7,230 nt of DNA from Micavibrio aeruginosavorus (GTDB lineage: Bacteria; Pseudomonadota; Alphaproteobacteria; Micavibrionales; Micavibrionaceae): contig QFNK01000089.1 in the NCBI GenBank assembly GCA_003240795.1, positions 1-7,230 of the forward strand, read 5' to 3'. The translations under genes and the position numbers were made by a program. The notes under the pieces were generated by a model that was given only the letters and a program-made list of their open reading frames with translations, was not told the origin of the DNA and did no database searches. This document shows, piece after piece, positions 1 through 6,075 of this stretch; the stretch's first letter is position 1; the number at the start of each line of letters is the position of its first letter.

Positions 1-237
1 GAGTTCGCGGATGCGGCGCTCCTGCTCGGCGATTTTCTGCTCCGCATGGCCAAGACGCTCGTTCATCATTTTCAGGAAGGAAAGGCTCGCACTCATCGTG
101 CGCCACCATCCGTCGCGCTCCATATCATGCGCGGCGCTGTCCTCTTTTTTCGTCATCACGGCATTCATGATGACGGCAGGCGCGGCAGAGCGCGTCAGCC
201 GTGGCACATTGCCGTGATGCGGATAATTCGAAATCAT
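1..237 (-). CDS. N-terminal part of unidentified protein with coiled-coil start, cut by window edge
   Basis: An open frame runs leftward from an ATG at 237-235 to the window edge, giving 79 codons with no stop. The start is supported by an AAGGG ribosome-binding sequence about 9 bases upstream on the minus strand. The first 30 or so residues are low in charge and look disordered. Residues from about 32 to 79 are rich in Glu, Arg, Lys and Met and have the heptad-like look of an amphipathic helix or coiled coil, ending in an E/Q/R-rich stretch (EQKIAEQERRIREL). There is no signal peptide or membrane segment. I do not recognise the family. A short N-terminal helix like this often precedes a signalling domain such as GGDEF in alphaproteobacteria, but that domain would lie outside the window, so this is only a guess. 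The gene is divergent from eipB. Confidence 0.6.
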   Translation of the reverse strand, partial: MISNYPHHGNVPRLTRSAAPAVIMNAVMTKKEDSAAHDMERDGWWRTMSASLSFLKMMNERLGHAEQKIAEQERRIREL

Positions 238-563
238 ACTTTTACACCCTTTTCCAAAAGTCCCCGTCTGTCCGGGATATGTCAGCGGCTCTCAAGGCCT
301 CTCACATTTCCAACCATGCGAAGCTTGTGCCAGTTCCGATTTAAAAATTTTACCATTAGAAACAATGGGTTAAGTGAAAGGTGATTTTTCTTAATCGGGC
401 AGAAAAATTCCACACTACGGAAAATTGCCGTTTTCGAAGGGCAATGTTTTCCCTCTGCACACATCACCCGGCAAAAAGGGACAGTATTGTTTTTGATCTT
501 CGCGGCGCATGGATTAGGATAAGGGGACTAGGTATTTCCATTCTTGCCCGCATTCGGACATTC
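238..563. other. Divergent intergenic region with no gene seen
   Basis: This 326-base stretch separates the leftward partial gene from eipB. It is more AT-rich than its surroundings, especially at about 340-420, as expected of a regulatory region. The frame of eipB happens to stay open back to 381, but the extra 61 codons give an Arg/His/Cys-rich peptide unlike a secreted protein's N-terminus, so I treat it as non-coding. Only weak short inverted repeats occur (for example CATT/AATG around 352-365, and GAAAA/TTTTC around 420-440). I see no convincing riboswitch, small RNA or terminator. Confidence 0.5.
493..520 (+). promoter_or_regulatory. Weak candidate promoter for eipB
   Basis: TTGATC (493-498) and TAGGAT (515-520) are separated by 16 bases. 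Each matches the sigma-70 type consensus at 4 of 6 positions. It lies about 43 bases before the chosen eipB start. Matches of this quality occur by chance, so this is tentative. Confidence 0.22.
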
Positions 564-1415
564 ATGACTGTTTTTCGATCTTCCGTAACGATTTTGACAT
601 TCGCGGCTGTGCTTTGCGCGGGCGCGCAGGCGCACGCCGCGGGTCTGGTGCCCCATAAGGCTCTCTACAGCATAGACCTGATCGCCACGCACAACGGCTC
701 CCAGATCACAAATATCGGCGGCAAGATGCTGTATGAGACGCGGCAGGATTGCGAGGCGTGGATAACCGATCACCATTTCGATCTTTTCTATGAATATGCC
801 GAAAGCCCCGGCATGCGTATCACGTCCGACTTCTCGACCTATGAAAGCAATGACGGAAAAAAACTGAACTTTACCTCCCGCCGTAGCAGGGACGGGGAGA
901 TGTATCAGGAAATACGCGGCTCTGCGGAAACAGGGGCGAAGCTCTCGCAGGTCACATACACAATGCCAGACGGCCTCAAGCAAACGCTGACGCAGGATAC
1001 GGTCTTTCCGACCGCGCATACGATGGAATTGATCCGCAGCGCGCAGAAGGGCGATAAATTCTACACCGCCAATGTCTTTGACGGCAGTGATGAGGAAGGC
1101 CCGATCGAGATCAACAGCTTCATCGGAAAGCAGGTCGAGCCGCAAGCAAAGCCCGTAAAAGACAAGGCGGGGAAGATTGACACGGCCCTGACGGACAACA
1201 AGGCCTGGAACGTCCGCATGGCCGTATTTCCCTCTGCCGACAAGAGTGAGGAATCGGACTATGAAATGTCCATGGTCTTCCACGAAAACGGCGTTATATC
1301 CGATATGGTCATCGATTATGATGATTTTACCGTACGCCAGAAACTGATCGCGCTTGAAAAACTTCCCGCTGCGTCCTGCGGAAATCCGCCGCAAAAGGGA
1401 ACAAAGGCTCCTTGA
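564..1415 (+). CDS. eipB: EipB-family (DUF1849) periplasmic cell-envelope integrity protein
   Basis: The 283-residue product matches what I know of the DUF1849/EipB family, periplasmic beta-rich proteins needed for envelope stress resistance in Brucella and common in Alphaproteobacteria. I chose the ATG at 564 because it begins a good Sec signal peptide: Arg5, a hydrophobic core from about residue 8 to 20, and a probable cut after Ala25 (A-H-A). A GGA lies 6 bases before it. Cys18 is not in a lipobox. The mature protein begins with the family-like VPHKALYSIDL and carries GGKMLYE (52-58), FPTAHT (148-153) and VFDGSDEEG (from 171). The mature part has two cysteines, Cys63 (QDCEAW) and Cys272 near the end. 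They are 209 residues apart, the same spacing as the structural disulfide I recall in Brucella EipB (Cys69-Cys278). No terminator separates it from divK, 95 bases downstream, so read-through is possible. The molecular function of the family is not settled. Confidence 0.88.
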   Translation: MTVFRSSVTILTFAAVLCAGAQAHAAGLVPHKALYSIDLIATHNGSQITNIGGKMLYETRQDCEAWITDHHFDLFYEYAESPGMRITSDFSTYESNDGKKLNFTSRRSRDGEMYQEIRGSAETGAKLSQVTYTMPDGLKQTLTQDTVFPTAHTMELIRSAQKGDKFYTANVFDGSDEEGPIEINSFIGKQVEPQAKPVKDKAGKIDTALTDNKAWNVRMAVFPSADKSEESDYEMSMVFHENGVISDMVIDYDDFTVRQKLIALEKLPAASCGNPPQKGTKAP

Positions 1416-1425
1416 TACCGCTTTG

Positions 1426-1440
1426 TTAAGCTTTTGGTAA
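1426..1440 (+). promoter_or_regulatory. Candidate CtrA-binding box upstream of divK
   Basis: TTAA (1426-1429), seven bases, then GTAA (1437-1440) matches the CtrA consensus TTAA-N7-TTAA at 7 of 8 positions, and the second half is followed by C as in many sites. A -10-like TAGCAT lies at 1453-1458, so the box would overlap the -35 region, the usual place for CtrA-activated promoters. In Caulobacter divK is known to be under CtrA control. Neither ctrA nor its binding is visible here, so this is inference from motif and context. Confidence 0.42.
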
Positions 1441-1446
1441 CCAAAA
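1432..1446. repeat. Perfect 7-base inverted repeat before divK
   Basis: TTTTGGT (1432-1438) and ACCAAAA (1440-1446) are exact reverse complements around a single A. With one extra base the symmetry extends to AGC/GCT on the flanks. The 1-base spacer is too short for an RNA hairpin loop without opening pairs, and no T-run follows, so it reads as a protein-binding dyad rather than a terminator. It overlaps the second half of the candidate CtrA box. Confidence 0.5.
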
Positions 1447-1510
1447 CGCTGGTAGCATCCTTGGAAGGTGGGCAATCCGCCTGAAAAGGAACCCAAAGGC
1501 TTCATATATC

Positions 1511-2089
1511 ATGACAAAAACCGTTCTTATCGTTGAAGACAACGAGTTGAACATGAAGCTCTTCCGCGATTTGCTGGAGGCGCACGGCATAGCGACGATC
1601 GAAACCCGCAACGGGCTTGACGTGCTGGAGATCGCGCGCGCGCAAAAGCCCGACCTTATTCTGATGGACATCCAGCTTCCCGAAGTTTCGGGCCTCGATG
1701 TTACCAAATGGCTGAAAGCCGAAGATGATTTGAAACATATCCCCGTCATCGCCGTGACTGCGTTCGCGATGAAGGGTGATGAGGAAAAAATCCGCGAGGG
1801 CGGATGCGAGGATTACATCTCAAAGCCGATCTCGGTCTCGCGCTTTGTCGAGGTGATAAAATCGCACCTTGATAAACCCGCGGCGGAGGAACAGCCTGCG
1901 GAAGAAATCACGGAAGAGGAAAATTCCCCGTCATTCGAAATCCGCGAACGCGCGGCCGAGGACGAGGATGAGGAAATATTGAAGGACATCGCATCGGACG
2001 AAGAAGAATTCTTCGAGGAAGATGCCGATATTGACGGTCGCAGTGAGGAAGACGATGAATCCGTTCTTCCCGGCGATCTGGCGAAATAG
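1511..2089 (+). CDS. divK: Single-domain response regulator DivK with acidic C-terminal extension
   Basis: DivK is a cytoplasmic receiver protein that is phosphorylated and dephosphorylated by polar histidine kinases (DivJ/PleC type) and acts through contacts with kinases such as DivL, thereby lowering CtrA activity. Residues 1-121 form one complete receiver domain: acidic pocket E9-D10, phosphoacceptor D53 (in LMDIQLP), switch residues T83 and Y102, and K105-P106. The run VTAFAMKGDEE (82-92) and REGGCEDYISKPIS (95-108) are almost word for word those of Caulobacter DivK. The usual length is about 125 residues, but this protein has 192. Residues 123-192 are a low-complexity tail with 31 Asp/Glu against 5 Lys/Arg. 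There is no DNA-binding or enzymatic output domain. The start is the ATG at 1511, with a modest AAAGG 11 bases upstream. pleD starts 18 bases after the stop, so the two are surely one operon. Confidence 0.95.
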   Translation: MTKTVLIVEDNELNMKLFRDLLEAHGIATIETRNGLDVLEIARAQKPDLILMDIQLPEVSGLDVTKWLKAEDDLKHIPVIAVTAFAMKGDEEKIREGGCEDYISKPISVSRFVEVIKSHLDKPAAEEQPAEEITEEENSPSFEIRERAAEDEDEEILKDIASDEEEFFEEDADIDGRSEEDDESVLPGDLAK

Positions 2090-2107
2090 GAACGGGGCGG
2101 AAATACC

Positions 2108-3535
2108 ATGTCAGCACGCGTTTTGGTCGTGGACGATATATTGCCGAACGTAAAGTTGCTCGAAGCCAAGCTTGCGAGCGAGTATTACGACGTCCTGACG
2201 GCAACGAACGGGATGGAGGCTTTGGAAAAGGTCGCCTCGCAAAGCCCTGACATTGTGCTGCTCGACGTTATGATGCCCGGTATGGACGGGTTCGAGGTCT
2301 GTGCGCGTATTAAGGCCGATCCGTCCACCGCGCATATTCCCGTGGTTATGGTCACGGCGTTGACCGACACCGCCGACCGCATCAAGGGGCTTGAAGCCGG
2401 CGCTGATGATTTTCTATCCAAGCCTCTGAACGACGTCGCGCTGATGAGCCGCGTGCGCTCGCTCGTCCGCTTGAAAATGACCGTCGATGAATGGCGCGCG
2501 CGTGAAAACACTGCGACCCAGCTCGGCGTGATGGACCGTCCCGCAACGGCGATGAACGAACCCGTCGAGGGCGCGCGCATTCTCGTAATCGAGGATCAGA
2601 GCTATGAAAGCAGCAAATTCGTCGAGGCGATGAAGACCGATGACGATATCGTCGATGTCGTGGAAGGCGGGATTGCGGCCATGGGCAAGATTGCCGAGAT
2701 CGATTACGACCTGATCGCGGTCAGCCTGAATTTGAAGAATGAAGACGGGCTTCGCCTTTGCTCCCATTTGCGCTCCGGTGAGCGTACGCGCGCCGTTCCA
2801 CTTTTGATGATCGCATCCGAGGATGATATGCCGCGCATCGCCCACGGGCTTGAAATCGGCGCGCACGACTATATTCTGCGCCCCGTTGATCGCAACGAAC
2901 TGCTGGCCCGTGCCCGCACGCAGATTCGCCGCAAGCGTTTCCAGCAACGCCTGCGCTCCAACTTTGAACTCAGCCTGTCGATGGCGCTGACGGACCCGCT
3001 GACGGGCCTCTATAACCGCCGCTATTTCGAGGTGCACCTGCAAAAACTTCTGCAGAAGAACGAGGCGACGAACAAGGCGATGGCCGTGCTTATGCTCGAC
3101 ATCGACCATTTCCGTGATTTCAACAACACTTACGGCCACGCCATCGGCGATGTGGTGCTGAAGATTTTTGCCAAACGCCTGCAGGATTCGCTCCGCAGCT
3201 TCGACCTCGTCGCCCGTCTGGGCGGGGAGGAATTTGTGGTTATCCTTCCCGATGTCACGCCTGAAATGGCGTATTTCGTCGGCGAGCGCCTCCGCCGCAG
3301 TGTCGCGGATGAGCCGTTCATATGCGATGCGCCGGAAGGCAGGGTCAGCGTGACAACCTCCATCGGCGCCGCGATTATCGAGGGCGGCACATCCAACATG
3401 GAAGAGGCGCTGAAACGCGCGGACGACTGTCTCTACAAGGCAAAAGAAGGCGGCCGTAACCAGGTCGTGTTCGAAGGGAAGGGGAAACTCGATCCCGCGC
3501 AATACCTTCGCGAAGGCCGCAATTTTCTGGAATAG
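2108..3535 (+). CDS. pleD: PleD: response regulator diguanylate cyclase (REC-REC-GGDEF)
   Basis: PleD converts two GTP into cyclic di-GMP when phosphorylated, dimerising through its receiver domains; in Caulobacter it drives the swarmer-to-stalked transition at the cell pole. The 475 residues fit the family (about 454). Receiver 1 (1-120) has D9-D10, phosphoacceptor D53, T83 and K105. Receiver 2 (about 155-280) is degenerate: the phosphoacceptor position in DLIAVSLNL is not Asp, as in the Caulobacter adaptor domain. The GGDEF domain begins with DPLTGLYNRR (from 296). It has metal ligand D331 (MLDIDHF), substrate residues N339 and D348, the signature GGEEF at 372-376, and an intact RxxD inhibitory site (R363-S-F-D366) five residues before it. 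The enzyme should therefore be active and feedback-inhibited. Numbering is offset by only four from Caulobacter PleD. It follows divK by 18 bases and is the last gene before the terminator. Confidence 0.96.
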   Translation: MSARVLVVDDILPNVKLLEAKLASEYYDVLTATNGMEALEKVASQSPDIVLLDVMMPGMDGFEVCARIKADPSTAHIPVVMVTALTDTADRIKGLEAGADDFLSKPLNDVALMSRVRSLVRLKMTVDEWRARENTATQLGVMDRPATAMNEPVEGARILVIEDQSYESSKFVEAMKTDDDIVDVVEGGIAAMGKIAEIDYDLIAVSLNLKNEDGLRLCSHLRSGERTRAVPLLMIASEDDMPRIAHGLEIGAHDYILRPVDRNELLARARTQIRRKRFQQRLRSNFELSLSMALTDPLTGLYNRRYFEVHLQKLLQKNEATNKAMAVLMLDIDHFRDFNNTYGHAIGDVVLKIFAKRLQDSLRSFDLVARLGGEEFVVILPDVTPEMAYFVGERLRRSVADEPFICDAPEGRVSVTTSIGAAIIEGGTSNMEEALKRADDCLYKAKEGGRNQVVFEGKGKLDPAQYLREGRNFLE

Positions 3536-3544
3536 AATTCAGGC

Positions 3545-3579
3545 AACAAAAAACCCGGCAAATAGCCGGGTTTTTTGTT
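3545..3579. terminator. Bidirectional intrinsic terminator between pleD and rpmG
   Basis: The arms AACAAAAAACCCGGC (3545-3559) and GCCGGGTTTTTTGTT (3565-3579) are perfect 15-base reverse complements around the loop AAATA. The GC-rich core CCCGGC/GCCGGG is followed by six T on either strand, so it can end pleD transcripts rightward (9 bases after the pleD stop) and rpmG transcripts leftward. A small GGCC-GGAA-GGCC hairpin at 3588-3599 lies between it and the rpmG stop. Confidence 0.93.
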
Positions 3580-3605
3580 CGCATGCAGGCCGGAAGGCCG
3601 CGCGA

Positions 3606-3815
3606 TTAGTTCTTTTTGGAAGGAGGCATCTTCTTTTCTTCGAAAGGAACGTGCATGCCTTTTTTGCCCGTCTCAGGGTTTACGGCCCATGGGTCGAACT
3701 TGTTCATTTTCAGCTTCTCGGTCGCTTTCGCGCCCTTTTTCTTGTAGTAGCGGAAACCTGTTCCAGCTGTCGATTCCATGCGGACTTTCGTTGCGCCGCC
3801 GCCTTTTTTAGCCAT
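3606..3815 (-). CDS. rpmG: 50S ribosomal protein bL33, extended form
   Basis: This is a component of the large ribosomal subunit near the E site. The 69-residue, Lys-rich product carries the bL33 pattern: MAKKG at the N-terminus, STAGTGFRYY at about 15-24, a basic KKKGAKATEKLKM stretch and NKFDP. It has no cysteines, so it is the zinc-independent form, as is usual in Proteobacteria. It is longer than the common 55 residues. After the KFDP motif, where most homologues run directly through a short V-rich strand, it has an NPETGKKG insertion and then HVPFEEKKMPPSKKN. The ATG at 3815-3813 is preceded by AAAGG and AAGGG (about 8 bases upstream). It has its own promoter and ends 26 bases before the shared terminator, so it is probably transcribed alone or as the tail of the rnr operon. 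Its place next to pleD is the usual alphaproteobacterial arrangement. Confidence 0.87.
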   Translation of the reverse strand: MAKKGGGATKVRMESTAGTGFRYYKKKGAKATEKLKMNKFDPWAVNPETGKKGMHVPFEEKKMPPSKKN

Positions 3816-3848
3816 TGTCGTAGCCCTTTACCTTTAAATTAGACCTGC

Positions 3849-3876
3849 AAAATACGGATTTGCGCCGGATTGTCAA
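3849..3876 (-). promoter_or_regulatory. Promoter of rpmG
   Basis: On the minus strand a perfect -35 TTGACA (3876-3871) and a -10 TATTTT (3854-3849, 4 of 6 to TATAAT) are 16 bases apart. The predicted transcript starts near 3842, about 27 bases before the rpmG ATG, leaving a short leader with the ribosome-binding site. The -35 begins only 11 bases after the stop codon of the upstream RNase gene. Confidence 0.68.
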
Positions 3877-3887
3877 GATATTCTTGC

Positions 3888-6035
3888 CTAAACGTTCTGG
3901 AGTTTGGGGGCATTCACGCGGCCCGGCATTTTCGGCACGACAGGTTCGATATTATGTATATCGAACTCGGCTTCCGTTGGTCTCACATTCGTGATTTTGA
4001 CCCGCAGTCTCGATCCCGGGCCGACTTGCGCCTTATCATTGAAAATCAGATACTTGTTGCTGTTGTGCAGCTTCCAGCCCTCCGGAAACTCGTTTGGCTT
4101 CAATGTCTTGTGCAAGCCCTTTTCGGGGAGCAGTATCTGGATGCCATATGCGCTAACCGCGCTTAATTCCGCCCTTAAGGAATGCCCTTCCAGCCTGTGC
4201 AGGTCGCGCACTGCATAATAGCGCAGCGCATCGTTGTCCAGGTGCCTGCCGATATCCTGAAGGTAGTTCATCTTCGTGGCAGTATCGTTCAGCGTTGCGA
4301 TGTCGTCTTCCGACAATCCGCATTCGTAATTCTGCATTGCCGTATGAACCGCGCGTAGGGCGATAACATCGGTATAGCGCCGGATAGGGGAGGTGGCATG
4401 AGTGTAATTGTCGACTTGAAGGCAGAAATGCCCTGTATTGACCGTGCCGTAATGCGCCCTTTGAAGAAGGTTGGCGCGGATATAGGCTTCTATCTTTTCG
4501 CGCTCCTGACGCGTTTCCGCTTCTTTCGCGATCCTGTTCAGCTCCGACGCATCGGTGAGCAGTCTCGCCTCTGGGACCGTGTAACCCCATTCCTCCAGCT
4601 GGTCCGCCGCCTCTTCGAGGATAAGCTGGTCCGACATCCCGCCGTGAATGCGGTTCAGGAAGGGAATGTCGTTGGAAGACAGGAATTCTGCTATCGCGAC
4701 GTTGGCGTCGATCATCATCGCCGCGACAAGTCCTTGTGAGAAAGGCGCATATTCCTTGTCGTTTTTCTGGTCTTCGTGGATGAGCATTTCCTGCGTTGCG
4801 CGGACGCGTTCCGTCAGGATTTCGCCGAAGTCCTTGTAATCGGCAAACAAGGGGTTGTCGCTGAACACGAGGTCTTCGAATGCGCCATAACTGAACTGCA
4901 TCTGCGATTCGATGAGGCCCAGTCCGATATCCCTCATGTTTGTGATTTCGCGTCCGTGCTCGTCCCAGAATTTTTCGACGTAGATGACGGGCCTCAACTG
5001 CCCCTGTAAAAGCGACACGCCCATGGTCAGCGTGTGGGGAAGCATGTGGATCGTCTCGTCGCGGAAATAATGCGAGAACCCGCGGTCGCGTGCGGCCTTG
5101 TCCAGCTCCGTTCCGGGGCGTACGTAAAAGGGAACATCCGCGATGACGACAAGCGTGCGGTATCCGTCGTGCGTGCGCTCGACCAGGATGCCGTCATCGT
5201 GATCCGCCGCGTTCTTGGGGTCGACCACGCTGATCTTTTCATGACGAAGGTCGCGTCGTTCACGGAAAGGCGGCTCCCGTCTCAAGGTCGCCTTGGCCTC
5301 GATATAGGCTTCGCGCGCCGGGTATTTTTCTATGCCGTATTTGTCTGCGACGACCAGCGCGATCGACGCGCCCGTTTCCGGATCCCACTTTTGTTCGATC
5401 ATCTGCAGGGACGGATTGTACGGGTCCATATCGCGCGGGATGGCGGCATTGTAGGCCGCCTTGGGGTTGATATTCTCGAGGTCCGCTCCGTGCACGGAAA
5501 AATGCGTTGTAATGCCGTTGTCATACGGGCGGAACAGCTTTCCTTCGCTATGCTTGTTGAATTTCCCGGCGATGGTCAGCTTTTTATTGTGATGGAATTT
5601 TCCGTGCAGACGCGCTTTCAGTTCCGTGACATTGCTTCTGTCCAGAACAACGGCCACCGTATCGCCCTTGCGAAGACTCATGCCCGGGAAACGTTTCACC
5701 TGTTTCTGGCTCAAAGTCACATTGAAAGGGAAGTCTGCGCCCACACCTTCGATATCGAGGAATATCTTATTGCTTTTGCTTGTCAGGGATTCCGAAACGC
5801 GCGCAACGACGAGGTCGGATATTGGGCGCGTAGGGATCAGCATGTCCTTCTTGTCTTTAAACGCAAAACCCTCCGCAAGGAGGGTTTGAACGTCAAGGCG
5901 GAGCTGTGCTTCTTCCTGCTCGCTTTTCAGGCCGAAAACATTGATGAGGCCGGCGACGGACACGGGCTGCGCATTCAGGGCGATGACCTGTTCCAGGCGT
6001 TTGCGGCTGTATTCAAGTGTTTCGAACTTAGGCAT
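3888..6035 (-). CDS. RNase R/RNase II-type (RNB) exoribonuclease paralogue
   Basis: The 715-residue protein belongs to the RNB family, processive 3'-to-5' hydrolytic exoribonucleases. In order it shows a winged-helix-like segment (about 10-70), cold-shock-like OB regions (about 75-240), the RNB catalytic domain (about 255-600) and a poorly conserved S1-like tail (about 615-700). The four metal-binding aspartates are intact in VVDPKNAADHDD: D272, D278, D280 and D281, by chance the same numbers as in E. coli RNase R. Also present are IADVPFYVRP (from 298), a tyrosine matching RNase II Tyr313 (Tyr383 here) and HATSPIRRYTD (546-556). Where RNase R has LIEE before the MI.AN motif, this protein has LVAA (Ala438-Ala439). 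It lacks the basic C-terminal tail of the neighbouring rnr product. I start it at ATG 6035, after a GGGGG five bases upstream, rather than at the TTG four codons earlier. It begins 40 bases after rnr ends, so co-transcription is likely. Its substrate is unknown. Confidence 0.9.
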   Translation of the reverse strand: MPKFETLEYSRKRLEQVIALNAQPVSVAGLINVFGLKSEQEEAQLRLDVQTLLAEGFAFKDKKDMLIPTRPISDLVVARVSESLTSKSNKIFLDIEGVGADFPFNVTLSQKQVKRFPGMSLRKGDTVAVVLDRSNVTELKARLHGKFHHNKKLTIAGKFNKHSEGKLFRPYDNGITTHFSVHGADLENINPKAAYNAAIPRDMDPYNPSLQMIEQKWDPETGASIALVVADKYGIEKYPAREAYIEAKATLRREPPFRERRDLRHEKISVVDPKNAADHDDGILVERTHDGYRTLVVIADVPFYVRPGTELDKAARDRGFSHYFRDETIHMLPHTLTMGVSLLQGQLRPVIYVEKFWDEHGREITNMRDIGLGLIESQMQFSYGAFEDLVFSDNPLFADYKDFGEILTERVRATQEMLIHEDQKNDKEYAPFSQGLVAAMMIDANVAIAEFLSSNDIPFLNRIHGGMSDQLILEEAADQLEEWGYTVPEARLLTDASELNRIAKEAETRQEREKIEAYIRANLLQRAHYGTVNTGHFCLQVDNYTHATSPIRRYTDVIALRAVHTAMQNYECGLSEDDIATLNDTATKMNYLQDIGRHLDNDALRYYAVRDLHRLEGHSLRAELSAVSAYGIQILLPEKGLHKTLKPNEFPEGWKLHNSNKYLIFNDKAQVGPGSRLRVKITNVRPTEAEFDIHNIEPVVPKMPGRVNAPKLQNV

Positions 6036-6040
6036 AGTGA

Positions 6041-6045
6041 CCCCC
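6041..6045 (-). promoter_or_regulatory. Ribosome-binding site deciding the start of the RNB paralogue
   Basis: GGGGG on the minus strand lies five bases before the ATG at 6035-6033. It overlaps the alternative in-frame TTG at 6047-6045, which makes the ATG the more credible start. Confidence 0.5.
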
Positions 6046-6075
6046 AAAACATAAAAAACTTAGAAAACACCCGTT

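Noticed and set aside
405..445. AT-rich short inverted repeats as a terminator or small RNA
   Set aside because: Arms are only 5-6 A/T-rich pairs with mismatched flanks and no following T-run; no support beyond chance.
381..563. Upstream in-frame extension of eipB (61 extra codons)
   Set aside because: It would bury the signal peptide, is rich in Arg/His/Cys, and resembles AT-rich regulatory DNA translated by chance. The ATG at 564 gives a proper secreted precursor.
528..1505. Minus-strand open frame opposite eipB
   Set aside because: It spans the divK promoter and mirrors the eipB codons. There is no ribosome-binding site or domain, while the plus-strand product matches DUF1849.
2570..2950. 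Second PleD receiver lacking its phosphoacceptor Asp as a sign of decay
   Set aside because: This receiver is also degenerate in the Caulobacter protein and serves as a dimerisation adaptor, so the loss is normal.
2414..3502. Long minus-strand open frame opposite pleD
   Set aside because: It is a shadow of the pleD codon pattern. The plus strand encodes a complete, motif-rich PleD, and the antisense product has no recognisable domain.
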